From: Collinsella sp.
Lineage (GTDB): Bacteria; Actinomycetota; Coriobacteriia; Coriobacteriales; Coriobacteriaceae
Assembly: GCA_014871605.1 (NCBI GenBank)
Contig: WGSQ01000004.1
Location: 1 to 29,681, forward strand
Length of the DNA stretch: 29,681 nt
Reading direction: 5' to 3'
Of this stretch, positions 1-9,544 are shown in pieces. The stretch's first letter is position 1. Each line of letters opens with the position of its first letter. The translations under genes and the position numbers were made by a program. Under the pieces are notes generated by a model. The model did no database searches and was not told the origin of the DNA. It saw only the letters and a list, made by a program, of their open reading frames with translations.

Positions 1-6
1 CTACAC

Positions 7-40
7 GTGTATATAACCGGTAAGCACAGTATATATACAC
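7..40. promoter_or_regulatory. AT-rich inverted repeat upstream of prfC
   Basis: GTGTATATA at 7-15 is exactly inverted as TATATACAC at 32-40, with a 16-base spacer. It lies in the AT-rich leader about 155 bases before prfC. It could be an operator or the end of a signal belonging to the gene left of the window. A TACAAT box at 142-147 is the best -10 candidate for prfC, but I see no matching -35, so promoter assignment is weak. Confidence 0.3.
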
Positions 41-194
41 TATGCACAGTTCTGCAAGAGGCAAATGCGGATTGGGCCGGTTGCCCAGGCCCCAACTGAT
101 GAATTTGTCCTGATAGGTGCCCTAGAGCGGGATTTCGCGGCTACAATAGGGCGGTTACATCGACGTAATGCACTCAATGCAAGAAAGGATCCGC

Positions 195-1808
<1,614 letters not shown>

Positions 1809-1813
1809 CGCAT

Positions 1814-1845
1814 CGGCGCGGTGGCCCTGCGGGGCTGCCGCGCCG
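1814..1845 (+). terminator. GC-rich hairpin after prfC
   Basis: CGGCGCGG at 1814-1821 pairs perfectly with CCGCGCCG at 1838-1845, and the loop can pair further. It begins six bases after the prfC stop and is followed by only a short T stretch (TTTAC), so it is a plausible but weak intrinsic terminator. Confidence 0.4.
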
Positions 1846-1908
1846 TTTACTTGCCTGATGCCGTATGAGCGGCTATCATACCCACCGTCGTCTCAGGACC
1901 GGGGCGTC

Positions 1909-1937
1909 CGAGCAGTTCGGGTCCGATATCCTGCTCG
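1909..1937 (+). promoter_or_regulatory. Leader hairpin before VUT transporter
   Basis: CGAGCAG at 1909-1915 pairs with CTGCTCG at 1931-1937, ending about 15 bases before the AAAGGAG ribosome binding site of the transporter gene. Queuosine-related transporters are often riboswitch controlled, so the leader deserves attention, but I cannot match it to a known preQ1 riboswitch consensus. Confidence 0.3.
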
Positions 1938-1964
1938 TTAAACCTAAAACCAAAGGAGTACATA

Positions 1965-2687
1965 ATGATCAAGAAGGTCATGGAGGACTACAAGGTCCTG
2001 TTGCGGAGCATTCCCGCGGCAACGGTCTCGCTGTTTTTCGTGAGCGTCATCATGATGAACCTGCTGGCCAACAAAGAGCTCATCAGCCTGCCGTATCTGG
2101 CACTCGATTGCGGCTTTGTGGTGAGCTGGGTTTCGTTTTTGTGCCAGGACATGATCTGTAAGCGCTTTGGCGCCAAGGCATCCATCAAAATCTCTATCCT
2201 CGCGCTGCTGGTCAACCTGGCCGTGAGCCTGTGCTTTTGGGCATGCTCGCTCACGCCTGGCATGTGGGGCGCCTACTACGACACGGGTATGATCGAGGTC
2301 AACACCGCCCTTAACGCCACCATCGGCGGCACCTGGTACGTGGTGCTGGGCTCTTCGTTGGCAATGCTCGTTTCTGCCGTGGTTAACTCCACGCTCAACC
2401 AGTCGCTCGGCCGTATGCTCAAGAAGAATAACTTTGCGAGCTTTGCCTTCCGCTCCTATGTGTCCACGGGTGTTGGCCAGTTTATCGACAACTTGGTCTT
2501 TGCCATTGTGGTGAGCCACACGTTCTTTGGTTGGACCTGGGTGCAGGTCCTTATGTGCTCGCTGACCGGCGCTGTTGCCGAGCTGCTGTGCGAGGTTTTC
2601 CTGAGCCCCGTGGGCTACAAGGTCGTGCGCGGCTGGGAGCGCGAGAATGTGGGCTCCGAGTACCTCGAGCGCCACGCAACCGCCTAA
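1965..2687 (+). CDS. VUT/YhhQ family membrane transporter (queuosine precursor type)
   Basis: A 240-residue integral membrane protein with about six hydrophobic segments, for example residues 21-36, 44-60, 75-95, 124-145, 170-187 and 190-210. The fold and motifs (SVIMMNLLANKEL near the start, CGFVVSWVSFLCQDM, VGQFIDNLVFAIV) resemble the vitamin uptake transporter (VUT)/YhhQ family, whose characterised members import queuosine precursors (preQ0/preQ1 or queuine). The start ATG 1965 has a strong AAAGGAG eight bases upstream. An SDR gene follows after nine bases, so the two are probably co-transcribed, although the reductase is not an obvious queuosine enzyme. Substrate is inferred from the family only. 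Confidence 0.8.
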   Translation: MIKKVMEDYKVLLRSIPAATVSLFFVSVIMMNLLANKELISLPYLALDCGFVVSWVSFLCQDMICKRFGAKASIKISILALLVNLAVSLCFWACSLTPGMWGAYYDTGMIEVNTALNATIGGTWYVVLGSSLAMLVSAVVNSTLNQSLGRMLKKNNFASFAFRSYVSTGVGQFIDNLVFAIVVSHTFFGWTWVQVLMCSLTGAVAELLCEVFLSPVGYKVVRGWERENVGSEYLERHATA

Positions 2688-2696
2688 GGAGCAAGT

Positions 2697-3377
2697 ATGC
2701 GGGTTTTGATCACGGGCGCTTCGGGCGGTATCGGAGCCGCATGCGTGCAGCGCTTTTTGGACGAGGGCCACGAGGTCGTGGGCTTTGATCTGCTGCCGGC
2801 GGTGATCGAACACGAGCGCTACCGCCATCTGATCGTTGATGTTCACGAGCCGGACGCGTTTCCAGACGATCTTGAACCCCAGGTGATCGTGAACGTTGCC
2901 GGTACGCAGGATTCGGCTGACGACATCGCCGCCAACCTGTATGGCACCATCAACGTGACCGAGCGCTACGCCTTTGCGGGGGAGGGGCTTGCCGCCAAGC
3001 CGGCGCCGGCTATCAAATCCGTGGTCAATGTGGGGTCGGCGAGCGGGCATACGGGATCGGAGTTTCCTGCCTATGCTGCCAGCAAGGGCGGCGTTATCGC
3101 CTACACCAAGAACCTTGCAAACCGCCTGGCACCGCAGGCCATTGCCAACAGTGTGGACCCGGGCGGCGTTATCACGCCGCTCAACCGTTGCGTGATGGAA
3201 GACGAACACCTGTGGAACCAGATTATGGAGCTCACGCCGCTTAAGCGCTGGGCCACCGCCCAAGAGATCGCCGAGTGGATCTACTTTGTGGGCGTGACCA
3301 ACCGGTTTATGACTGGGCAGAGTCTGCTAATCGATGGCGGCGAGGCCGGCCGCACACAATTTATTTGGCCCGAATAG
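2697..3377 (+). CDS. Short-chain dehydrogenase/reductase
   Basis: An NAD(P)-dependent oxidoreductase of 226 residues. The N-terminal cofactor motif TGASGGIG lies at residues 6-13, the NVAG segment is near residue 65, and the catalytic YAASK motif follows a serine in VNVGSASGHTG. The C-terminus ends with the usual SDR pattern GQSLLIDGGEAG. The start has AAGGAG six bases upstream. It follows the VUT transporter by nine bases, suggesting an operon, and is closed by a strong terminator. The substrate cannot be told from the sequence; at 226 residues it is slightly shorter than the usual 240-260 because the central helices are compact. Confidence 0.85.
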   Translation: MRVLITGASGGIGAACVQRFLDEGHEVVGFDLLPAVIEHERYRHLIVDVHEPDAFPDDLEPQVIVNVAGTQDSADDIAANLYGTINVTERYAFAGEGLAAKPAPAIKSVVNVGSASGHTGSEFPAYAASKGGVIAYTKNLANRLAPQAIANSVDPGGVITPLNRCVMEDEHLWNQIMELTPLKRWATAQEIAEWIYFVGVTNRFMTGQSLLIDGGEAGRTQFIWPE

Positions 3378-3378
3378 G

Positions 3379-3413
3379 AAATGCGCCCGATGGAAAGCCG
3401 TCGGGCGCATTTT
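3379..3413 (+). terminator. Intrinsic terminator after SDR gene
   Basis: ATGCGCCCGA at 3381-3390 pairs with TCGGGCGCAT at 3401-3410, extended by flanking A-T pairs, and runs into TTTTT. It lies between the SDR gene and the convergent ung gene; on the minus strand the T tract is short, so it should act mainly on the plus strand. Confidence 0.85.
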
Positions 3414-3427
3414 TGATATATCGACTT

Positions 3428-4153
3428 TTAGCCGAGGCAAGTCCAGTTGACGGGGGTCGAGCCGTGCTGTTCGAGTAGCTGATTGGCTGCCGAGAAGGGA
3501 CGCGACCCCATAAAGGCGGGGAGTTCTGCTGTGGCACGGTTGGCCGAAAGCGGCGAGGGGTGCGTAGAGGCCAGGCAGAACTTGCCGGTTGCCTTGCCCG
3601 CGCCGGTTGCGGCGAGCTTGCCTTCAACCATCTGCTGGGCAAAGCGACCCCATGCCAAAAAGACGACCGACTGGGGCAGCTGGCAGCAGCGTTCGATAAC
3701 GTAGTCGGTGAGCGTGCTCCAGCCCAGTTTGGCGTGCGAGTTGGCGGCATGCTCGCGCACGGTGAGCGTAGTGTTGAGGAGCAGGACGCCCTGTTGTGCC
3801 CATGGAGTTAGATCTCCCGTGGCGGGAATAGGGCAGCCCAGATCGGCTTTGAGTTCCTTATAGATGTTGTGCAGGCTCGGCGGCAACTTGTTTTGCGTTG
3901 CGGGGACCGAGAACGACAGCCCCATGGCCTGGTTGGGTCCGTGATAGGGGTCTTGACCTAAGATGACAACCTTGACCTGGTCGGCCGGCGTGTAGGCGAG
4001 GGCATTGAGGATGTCGTCTTGTGCCGGGTAGATGGTCTGTTCGGCACGCAAGAGGGCGATGCGCTCGAGCAGCTGGTTCGTAGTGTCACGTACCGGCTGC
4101 GGCGCATCGCCCAACCAAGTTGCTATGTTGCGGTCGCGGGTCGCGGTGTCCAT
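3428..4153 (-). CDS. ung: Uracil-DNA glycosylase (family 1)
   Basis: Removes uracil from DNA as the first step of base excision repair. The catalytic water-activating motif GQDPYHG is at residues 66-72, with Asp68 the expected general base. The LLNTTLTV strand is at 125-132, and the HPSPLSA DNA-intercalation loop is at 198-204. All key residues are intact and the 241-residue length is normal. The ATG has AAAGGAG four bases upstream. It is a single gene, convergent with the SDR gene and transcribed away from the EamA transporter. Confidence 0.97.
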   Translation of the reverse strand: MDTATRDRNIATWLGDAPQPVRDTTNQLLERIALLRAEQTIYPAQDDILNALAYTPADQVKVVILGQDPYHGPNQAMGLSFSVPATQNKLPPSLHNIYKELKADLGCPIPATGDLTPWAQQGVLLLNTTLTVREHAANSHAKLGWSTLTDYVIERCCQLPQSVVFLAWGRFAQQMVEGKLAATGAGKATGKFCLASTHPSPLSANRATAELPAFMGSRPFSAANQLLEQHGSTPVNWTCLG

Positions 4154-4242
4154 GGGGCTCCTTTATGGCAGATGCTCTGTTGGCATCTATTGTAAAGGCG
4201 CACCGGTTGCCTTTATGCCGCGGCTATAAAAGGTGAGGCGCT

Positions 4243-5151
4243 TTACGAGGCTCGCTCGGGCGCTCCTGCCATGCGGGTATGGTCGTGAGCATGCGCATGA
4301 AGTCGCGGAAGCTCGACGGTTGCCACCATGACGCCGGTGAGGATGAGGGCGGCGCCAAAGAAGGCGATGGGGCTCAGGACCTCGCCAACCAAGAAGAACG
4401 AAAAGACGGCGGAGCAGACCGGCTCGAGCGAGAAGGCGAAGCCAGTGGTCTCGGCGGGCACGTGGGGCTGCACGAGCGTCTGGGTGATAAAGCCGTAGGC
4501 AGAGCAGATGAGCGCGAGGGCTACGACGACCACGATCTCGCTGGGCGTACTGGGAAGCGTGAAACCGCCAAAGGTGAATGCGGCGATGCCCGAGAACAGG
4601 CCACCAAAGCCCAGCTGCCAAACGCCCAGAGCAAGCGGATTGACTTCTTCGACAAAGCGCTTGGCCACGATAATGTGGCTGGCATAGATAAAGGCCGAGA
4701 GCAGCATGATGAGCGCGCCCGGGTTCAGGCTGGTGAAGTCGGCGCCCGAGAGCAGTAACATACCGCAGGTGACGATGGCCGTGCCGATAAGCACCTTGCG
4801 CTCGGGGGCGCGACGCAGCAGGGCCGCGTTGGCAAACGGCACGATTACGACCGTCAGGCTCTGCAAAAAGCCGGCGGTGGAGGCGGAGGTGAGGCTGGAG
4901 CCCAGGCACATGCACGTGAGCTCGGTTGCCATGATGGCACCGATGATGGCGGCACGGACCATAAGGCCGCGGTTGATGCGCAACGCGTGCTTGTGGAAGA
5001 GCAGCAGGCAGACCACAAAGGCGATGATGCAGCGTAGCGCGACGATGCTCGTGGCGTTCATGCTGTCCATACCGATCTTCATGAGGGGATACGAAAAGCC
5101 CCATGCGACGGGAACGGAAAATGAGAGCGCGATTGCTTTTTTGCGATCCAT
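4243..5151 (-). CDS. EamA/DMT-superfamily transporter
   Basis: An inner-membrane permease of 302 residues with about ten hydrophobic segments arranged as two EamA repeats, the family hallmark (roughly residues 8-140 and 150-280). The second repeat contains the usual PVCSAVFSFFLVGEVLSPIAFFGAALILTG-type helix pair. The C-terminus is a short His-rich cytoplasmic tail (LHAHAHDH), which might bind metal but may be incidental. AAAAGGAG sits just upstream of the ATG. It is divergent from a LysR regulator with 158 bases between them, so the regulator may control it. DMT proteins export metabolites or drugs; the substrate is unknown. Confidence 0.85.
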   Translation of the reverse strand: MDRKKAIALSFSVPVAWGFSYPLMKIGMDSMNATSIVALRCIIAFVVCLLLFHKHALRINRGLMVRAAIIGAIMATELTCMCLGSSLTSASTAGFLQSLTVVIVPFANAALLRRAPERKVLIGTAIVTCGMLLLSGADFTSLNPGALIMLLSAFIYASHIIVAKRFVEEVNPLALGVWQLGFGGLFSGIAAFTFGGFTLPSTPSEIVVVVALALICSAYGFITQTLVQPHVPAETTGFAFSLEPVCSAVFSFFLVGEVLSPIAFFGAALILTGVMVATVELPRLHAHAHDHTRMAGAPERAS

Positions 5152-5309
5152 GGGACTCCTTTTGTTACAGAACGGTTTCGCAAAAAGGATTCTGCTCCCA
5201 GATGTGGATGTAGTAAAGCGAATGTATCTTCAGTATGATTAAGAAACGCTAAAGTTGGTGCGAAAAGCGCTGGCAAAACGTTTTACGGCTGCATTGATGT
5301 GGAGGCACG
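5152..5309. promoter_or_regulatory. Divergent promoter region, EamA transporter and LysR regulator
   Basis: The only shared upstream DNA for both genes. It is richer in A/T than the flanks and holds a TATGAT box at 5234-5239, a possible -10 for the plus-strand regulator, plus a perfect AAAACGTTTT palindrome at 5276-5285. LysR regulators usually bind such divergent spacers, but I cannot assign the exact operator. Confidence 0.4.
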
Positions 5310-6176
5310 ATGGCATCGCGGTATCAGATTGTTTGTATGGTGGTCGATCGCGGCAGTCTTAAGGGCGCGGCCGACGAGTTGGGCTATACGCAAAGTGCGG
5401 TGAGCCAGGCCGTCAAGGCGCTCGAGCGCGAGCTGGGCACCACACTTATCGAGCGCGGTAAGCAGGGCGTTTCGCTTACGCGCGACGGCAAACAATATCT
5501 GCCGTACCTGCGCCAGATTGTGACCGCCGAGGTCGAGCTCGAGGGCAAGCGCCAGGAGCTGCTGGGGCTTTCGTCGACCGATATTCGCATCGCGACGTTT
5601 ACTAACGTGAGTCGTACCGTGCTGCCGCGTGTGATCCGCGACTTTGGTGCGCTGCACCCGGGCGTACGCTTCACCCTCAAACAGGGCGATTACACGCGCA
5701 ACGCCCAGTGGGTACACGATGGCGTGGTTGATTTTTGTTTTACGGCCCGCGGATTTACCGCTGGGCTCGAGAAGCGCGTCGTCTATCACGACGAGTTGGT
5801 GGCACTGTTGCCGGCTGCGCATCCGCTGACAGCAAAGGAAAAGGTGACACTCGCCGACCTGGCGTCCGAGCCGTTTGTGCTGCTGGATGAGGGCGAACAG
5901 AGTCTGGTGCTCGATGCATTCGCAACGCATGGCCTGTCACCGCACGTGACGAGTGAGGTGACCGACGACTACACCATCATGGCGATGGTGGAGGAAGGCC
6001 TAGGCGTGAGCATGCTCTACCGTCGTACTGTGGAGGGCATGCGAGCCGATATTTGTGTGCGGCCCATCGTGCATGCCCCCTCGCGCGACGTGGTGGCCGC
6101 CTGGCGCAGCTGGGATACCATGCCCATCGCCACGAGGCGCTTTATCGACTATATGAGCTCGCATATTGTCAATTAA
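5310..6176 (+). CDS. LysR family transcriptional regulator
   Basis: A 288-residue LysR protein. The N-terminal winged helix-turn-helix spans about residues 4-62 and includes GSLKGAADELGYTQSAVSQ, which is the usual LysR recognition-helix pattern, followed by LERELGTTLIER. The C-terminal two-lobed co-inducer-binding domain starts near residue 90 with DIRIATFTNVSRTVLP. GTGGAGG lies five bases before ATG 5310. It is divergent from the EamA transporter, the classic arrangement for a LysR gene and its target. It ends 27 bases from the convergent MATE gene. Its inducer is unknown. Confidence 0.9.
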   Translation: MASRYQIVCMVVDRGSLKGAADELGYTQSAVSQAVKALERELGTTLIERGKQGVSLTRDGKQYLPYLRQIVTAEVELEGKRQELLGLSSTDIRIATFTNVSRTVLPRVIRDFGALHPGVRFTLKQGDYTRNAQWVHDGVVDFCFTARGFTAGLEKRVVYHDELVALLPAAHPLTAKEKVTLADLASEPFVLLDEGEQSLVLDAFATHGLSPHVTSEVTDDYTIMAMVEEGLGVSMLYRRTVEGMRADICVRPIVHAPSRDVVAAWRSWDTMPIATRRFIDYMSSHIVN

Positions 6177-6203
6177 TGACTGGCATGGCGTTGAGTGTGG
6201 TGT

Positions 6204-7586
6204 TTAGCGGGCTGTCGCTTTGGCTTGGGTGGCGCGATAGGTGCGTGCCGGGTGGCAAAGTAGCACCGCTACGACCATAAAGAACGCCGTGGTGCCCAGG
6301 CTGATGGGGTAGACCATCATGATGTTCGCAAAGGTGCGGAAGTGCGGGAACACGCAGAACACCCAATGGAAGCGGATGCCGCAGACGCAGATCATGGTGA
6401 TGAGGGCGGGCGTGAGCGAGATACCAAAGCCGCGCAGGTAGCCCGACATGTTTTCGTAGAACATGCTAAAGGCGTACGCCGGGAAGATCGAGCACACGCG
6501 GATATAGCCAATCGAGACGATGTTGGGATCGCTGTTGAACAGCGATAGGATCTCGCGCCCCAGGCCGACAATAACGATAATCGTGGTGAGTGCAACGATA
6601 CCGCCTTCGACCAGGCAGACCTTGAGCGTTTTGGTGCAGCGGTCGATCTTGCGGGCACCGTGGTTTTGTCCCACAAAGGTGGTGCAAGCCTGGCTAAAGC
6701 TGTTGAGCAAGTTGTAGCACACGTACTCCAGGCTCATGGCGGCGCTCGATGCCGCCATGACCTCGGTGCCCAGGCTGTTGATGGCAGACTGGATGATGAT
6801 GTTGGCGACAGCAAAGACGGCGCTTTGGATGCCGGCGGGCAGGCCGATCTTGACGATGCGCTTGAGGGCGACGGGGTCGATAGCCAGGTCGCGTGGGGTG
6901 ACGCGGACGACGGAGTCGGTCTTGAGCAGGCGGATAAAGAGTGTAGCGGCGCTGACGGTGTAGGCGATGGCGGTGGCGATGGCGACGCCCGCGACGCCCC
7001 AGTGGAGTACGGGGACAAAGATGAGGTCCAGGCCAATGTTGAGGACGGTGGACACAGCAAGCGCCTGCAGCGGCATGCGGGTGATGCCGACGGAGCGAAA
7101 GATCGCGGCCTCAAAGTTGTAGAGCAAGATCGAGGGCATGCTGAGCAAAAAGACGCGCAGGTAGAGCGAAGCGAGCGGCATGGTTTCGGCGGGAACGTTG
7201 AGCGCGGTGAGCATGGGCTCGGCAAAGATCTCGCCCAGCGCGATGACGACAAAGCCCACGAGCGCCATTAAAATCGAGGTATGGACGGCGCGTTTGACCA
7301 TGTTTTGATCGTTGCGGCCGATAGCGTTGGCGATGACCACGTTGGAGCCAAGCGACATGCCAATAAACAGGTTGAGCATAAGGCTGGTAAGCGGAACATT
7401 GGAGCCGACCGCCGCCATGGCGAGGGTTCCCTGGTCGCCCGAGAAGTTACCGATGATGACCGTGGCGATGAGGTTCGACAGCTGCTCCAAGATGCTCGTG
7501 GCGGCCACGGGGAAGGCGAACAGGGGAATATTGCGCCACAGCGAGCCGGTGGTCATGTCGATGTGCTTAGATACGGTGTCAGCCAT
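6204..7586 (-). CDS. MATE family efflux transporter
   Basis: A 460-residue polytopic membrane protein with around twelve hydrophobic segments in two MatE repeats. The opening TTGSLWRNIPLFAFPVAATSILEQLSNLIATVIIGNF is a family signature, as is the GTLAMAAVGSN segment that follows. MATE proteins pump cationic drugs or metabolites using sodium or proton gradients. The Shine-Dalgarno is modest (GAGAG). The C-terminal end is basic. The gene is convergent with the LysR gene and there is no obvious partner. A long perfect inverted repeat lies in its upstream region. Confidence 0.9.
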   Translation of the reverse strand: MADTVSKHIDMTTGSLWRNIPLFAFPVAATSILEQLSNLIATVIIGNFSGDQGTLAMAAVGSNVPLTSLMLNLFIGMSLGSNVVIANAIGRNDQNMVKRAVHTSILMALVGFVVIALGEIFAEPMLTALNVPAETMPLASLYLRVFLLSMPSILLYNFEAAIFRSVGITRMPLQALAVSTVLNIGLDLIFVPVLHWGVAGVAIATAIAYTVSAATLFIRLLKTDSVVRVTPRDLAIDPVALKRIVKIGLPAGIQSAVFAVANIIIQSAINSLGTEVMAASSAAMSLEYVCYNLLNSFSQACTTFVGQNHGARKIDRCTKTLKVCLVEGGIVALTTIIVIVGLGREILSLFNSDPNIVSIGYIRVCSIFPAYAFSMFYENMSGYLRGFGISLTPALITMICVCGIRFHWVFCVFPHFRTFANIMMVYPISLGTTAFFMVVAVLLCHPARTYRATQAKATAR

Positions 7587-7650
7587 ACGCTCTCAATCTC
7601 TAATATGCTCTTTCGTGCTTATTTGCGCAGATGATGATACTCCTAATCGA

Positions 7651-7708
7651 CTAGTCATTGGGGACGTTCTTAAACGACTAGTCCTTCAAGAACGTCCCCA
7701 ATGACTAG
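7651..7708. repeat. Perfect 21-bp inverted repeat with GGGGACGTTCTT core
   Basis: Bases 7651-7671 are exactly the reverse complement of 7688-7708, separated by a 16-base loop that itself repeats GACTAGTC from the stem edge. It lies between the divergent MATE and rlmA-like genes. Such a long perfect stem is unlikely by chance. It resembles a dispersed palindromic (REP/MITE-like) element, and its GGGAC core recalls the GGGACAG repeats elsewhere in the window. Confidence 0.8.
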
Positions 7709-7764
7709 GTGGGGAAGGCGTGCGACAATGGTGGGCGTTGTGTTGTTCGCGCTAAGGAGTTGCC

Positions 7765-8580
7765 ATGTTGTTGTGTCCCGTTTGCCATGAGCCACTGGTG
7801 GATAACGAGCGCGGTGCTGCATGCGCGGGCGGACACCGGTTTGATCGTGCGCGCGAGGGCTATCTGTACCTACTGCGCTCGTCCAAGAGCGGCGACTCTA
7901 TGGGCGATCCCAAGTCACAGGCGCGCAGCCGTCGTGACTTTCTGAACCGCGGATACTATGCGCCGTTGCGCGATACGATGGTTGAGCTGGTGCGCGAGCG
8001 GGTGCCTGGGCGTGCAGCGTCTGCGAACGGCTCCATGACGCTGCTCGATATTTGCTGCGGCGAGGGCTACTACACCAGTGCCATGGGCGCGGTGCCGGGC
8101 GTGGATGCTTACGGTTTCGACCTGGGCAAAGAGATGGTGCGCCTTGCCGCCAAGCGCGGCGATGCGACCTACTTCGTAGCCAACATGAAGGACATCCCCG
8201 TGGCCGATAGCGCCTTCGATATGGTGACCGAGCTCTTTGCTCCCTTTAACGAGCGCGAGTTTGCCCGCGTGTTGGCGCCCGAGGGCTCGCTCTACACCGT
8301 GGTGCCGGGCGCCCGTCATCTGTTTGGGCTCAAGGAGGTACTCTACGACACGCCGTACCTTAACGATGAGAAGCTGCCGAAGACCACCGAGCTCGAGTTA
8401 GTCGGAACGCAGCGGGTGTCTGCGAACATTACGCTTCAGACCCAGGCCGACATCGAGGCGGTGTTCCAGATGACGCCGTATTACTACCGCACGCGCCCTG
8501 CCGACAAAGAGCGCCTGGCAAATTTGGACACCCTTCAAACCGACATCGACTTCATCATCGCTGAGTACCGCCACAGCTAA
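7765..8580 (+). CDS. rlmA: RlmA-like 23S rRNA (guanine-N1) methyltransferase
   Basis: A SAM-dependent methyltransferase of 271 residues with the RlmA architecture. An N-terminal zinc knuckle (CPVC near residues 4-7, with C and H in GAACAGGHRFD) precedes the typical GYLYLL and GDSMGDPKSQARSRRDFLNRGYY segments, then the Rossmann motif LLDICCGEGYYTSAM. RlmA enzymes methylate N1 of a guanine in helix 35 of 23S rRNA; the related TlrB confers tylosin resistance in producers. Which guanine is methylated cannot be told here. AAGGAG is seven bases upstream of the ATG. A hairpin repeat directly follows the stop codon. Confidence 0.85.
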   Translation: MLLCPVCHEPLVDNERGAACAGGHRFDRAREGYLYLLRSSKSGDSMGDPKSQARSRRDFLNRGYYAPLRDTMVELVRERVPGRAASANGSMTLLDICCGEGYYTSAMGAVPGVDAYGFDLGKEMVRLAAKRGDATYFVANMKDIPVADSAFDMVTELFAPFNEREFARVLAPEGSLYTVVPGARHLFGLKEVLYDTPYLNDEKLPKTTELELVGTQRVSANITLQTQADIEAVFQMTPYYYRTRPADKERLANLDTLQTDIDFIIAEYRHS

Positions 8581-8581
8581 C

Positions 8582-8618
8582 AACCTACCAAAAAGGGACA
8601 GGTTTATTTTGGCAGGTT
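8582..8618. repeat. GGGACAG palindrome at rlmA-like gene end
   Basis: An imperfect inverted repeat (12-base arms at 8582-8593 and 8607-8618, one mismatch) begins two bases after the stop codon and carries AAAGGGACAGG in and beside its loop. It is the most divergent copy of a palindrome family also seen at 13391, 17117 and 18375. Confidence 0.6.
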
Positions 8619-8634
8619 TTATCTAGGCAAACGT

Positions 8635-8672
8635 AAAGGGCCGACCGCGGAGATGCGCGATCGGCCCTTTTT
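8635..8672. terminator. Bidirectional hairpin terminator
   Basis: AAAGGGCCGA at 8635-8644 pairs with TCGGCCCTTT at 8661-8670, giving T runs when read in either direction. It separates the rlmA-like gene from the convergent membrane protein gene. Confidence 0.85.
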
Positions 8673-8708
8673 AGTTGCTTGGCTGCAGAGGTTATGAGAA
8701 GCGAGCGC

Positions 8709-9110
8709 TTATAGGCGGTCCTTGTTCTCGGCCTTAACGGCGTGTGCCTGCTGAACAAAGAACAGGTCGTACACCACGATGACAAAGGCGCCAAAGTTGA
8801 TGGCGTCGCCGCCAAACGCGGGAAGCGTGAGCACCGCTTGGGCAAGCGTGGCGACCGCGGCAACAATACCGAGCTTAAACGCGCCGTCCACCTGCGAAGG
8901 CTTGTTGGCGCCCTTGATACCGGCGACGCCTGCGGCAAGGTCGACGAGACCCTTGGCGATAAGCACGACCGCTGCGAGCGTGGCGTACGAACCGTACGTG
9001 GAATCGAGACCGCCCGTGGCGATACCGACGCCGGCGGTGACGAGGCTGGCGATGCCCAAAACAAAGTAGATGAGAGCAAGGATTTTGAGAGTCTTGCGAG
9101 TGAAGCTCAT
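8709..9110 (-). CDS. Small four-helix membrane protein, function unknown
   Basis: A 133-residue protein with four clear hydrophobic segments, near residues 9-30, 40-60, 75-97 and 100-120, and little else. I set the start at 9110 (MSFTRKTLKILALIYF) because AGGA lies about six bases upstream and the extension to 9179 has no such site. The short basic N-terminus followed by a hydrophobic helix suggests N-in topology. The end is charged (AHAVKAENKDRL). I do not recognise a family. It is transcribed alone toward a bidirectional terminator. Confidence 0.7.
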   Translation of the reverse strand: MSFTRKTLKILALIYFVLGIASLVTAGVGIATGGLDSTYGSYATLAAVVLIAKGLVDLAAGVAGIKGANKPSQVDGAFKLGIVAAVATLAQAVLTLPAFGGDAINFGAFVIVVYDLFFVQQAHAVKAENKDRL

Positions 9111-9337
9111 GGCTGGTCCTTTCGATACGAGTACGCCAACTTGGCGCACCCAATGTACTGCACATATGGTGAAGCACATTGTAGTTCAACGCGGCGATGC
9201 ATGCGTTTGAAAGCGTCTCTTGCCTGTACGGTCCAACCTTTCAAAAAGGAAAGCTGGGCGTAAGGCAAATCGATGGCAGCTCATGCGCGGTGCTGCGATG
9301 ATGGGGCCATGGTAAGAGCTGGTCTCAAGGAGGAGCC

Positions 9338-9481
9338 ATGATGTACGGAACAGGTCAAGTGCGTGAGCCGCGGTCGTTGGGAAGGCGCATGGGTGATTCT
9401 GTGATCGCTGCCGTGTGCACGGGATTGATGGCGGTGCTTTGCGTTGGGATGCTGTGGGCCATGTCGCATGTGGGACAATAG
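9338..9481 (+). CDS. 47-residue single-pass membrane peptide
   Basis: A small open frame from ATG 9338 to TAG 9481. It is preceded by an excellent AAGGAGG four bases upstream, which is the main reason to believe it. The first 20 residues are polar and basic (QVREPRSLGRRMGD) and residues 21-42 form one hydrophobic helix (SVIAAVCTGLMAVLCVGMLW). The arrangement suggests a single-span protein with the N-terminus in the cytoplasm. It lies 63 bases before the rsmJ-like gene and may share its transcript. No family recognised. Confidence 0.6.
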   Translation: MMYGTGQVREPRSLGRRMGDSVIAAVCTGLMAVLCVGMLWAMSHVGQ

Positions 9482-9544
9482 CGGACGGTTGGGTGCCGAC
9501 ATAAACGGCGCTCGCGTATTCGTTTTGCTTGCTAAGGAGTACCC

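Noticed and set aside
1850..1964. preQ1 riboswitch in the VUT transporter leader
   Set aside because: Only a single 7-bp hairpin is present; the conserved preQ1 aptamer bases cannot be identified.
1944..3263. 439-residue open frame antisense to the VUT transporter and SDR genes
   Set aside because: It spans two real opposite-strand genes, is His/Arg-rich and lacks family features, so it is a shadow frame.
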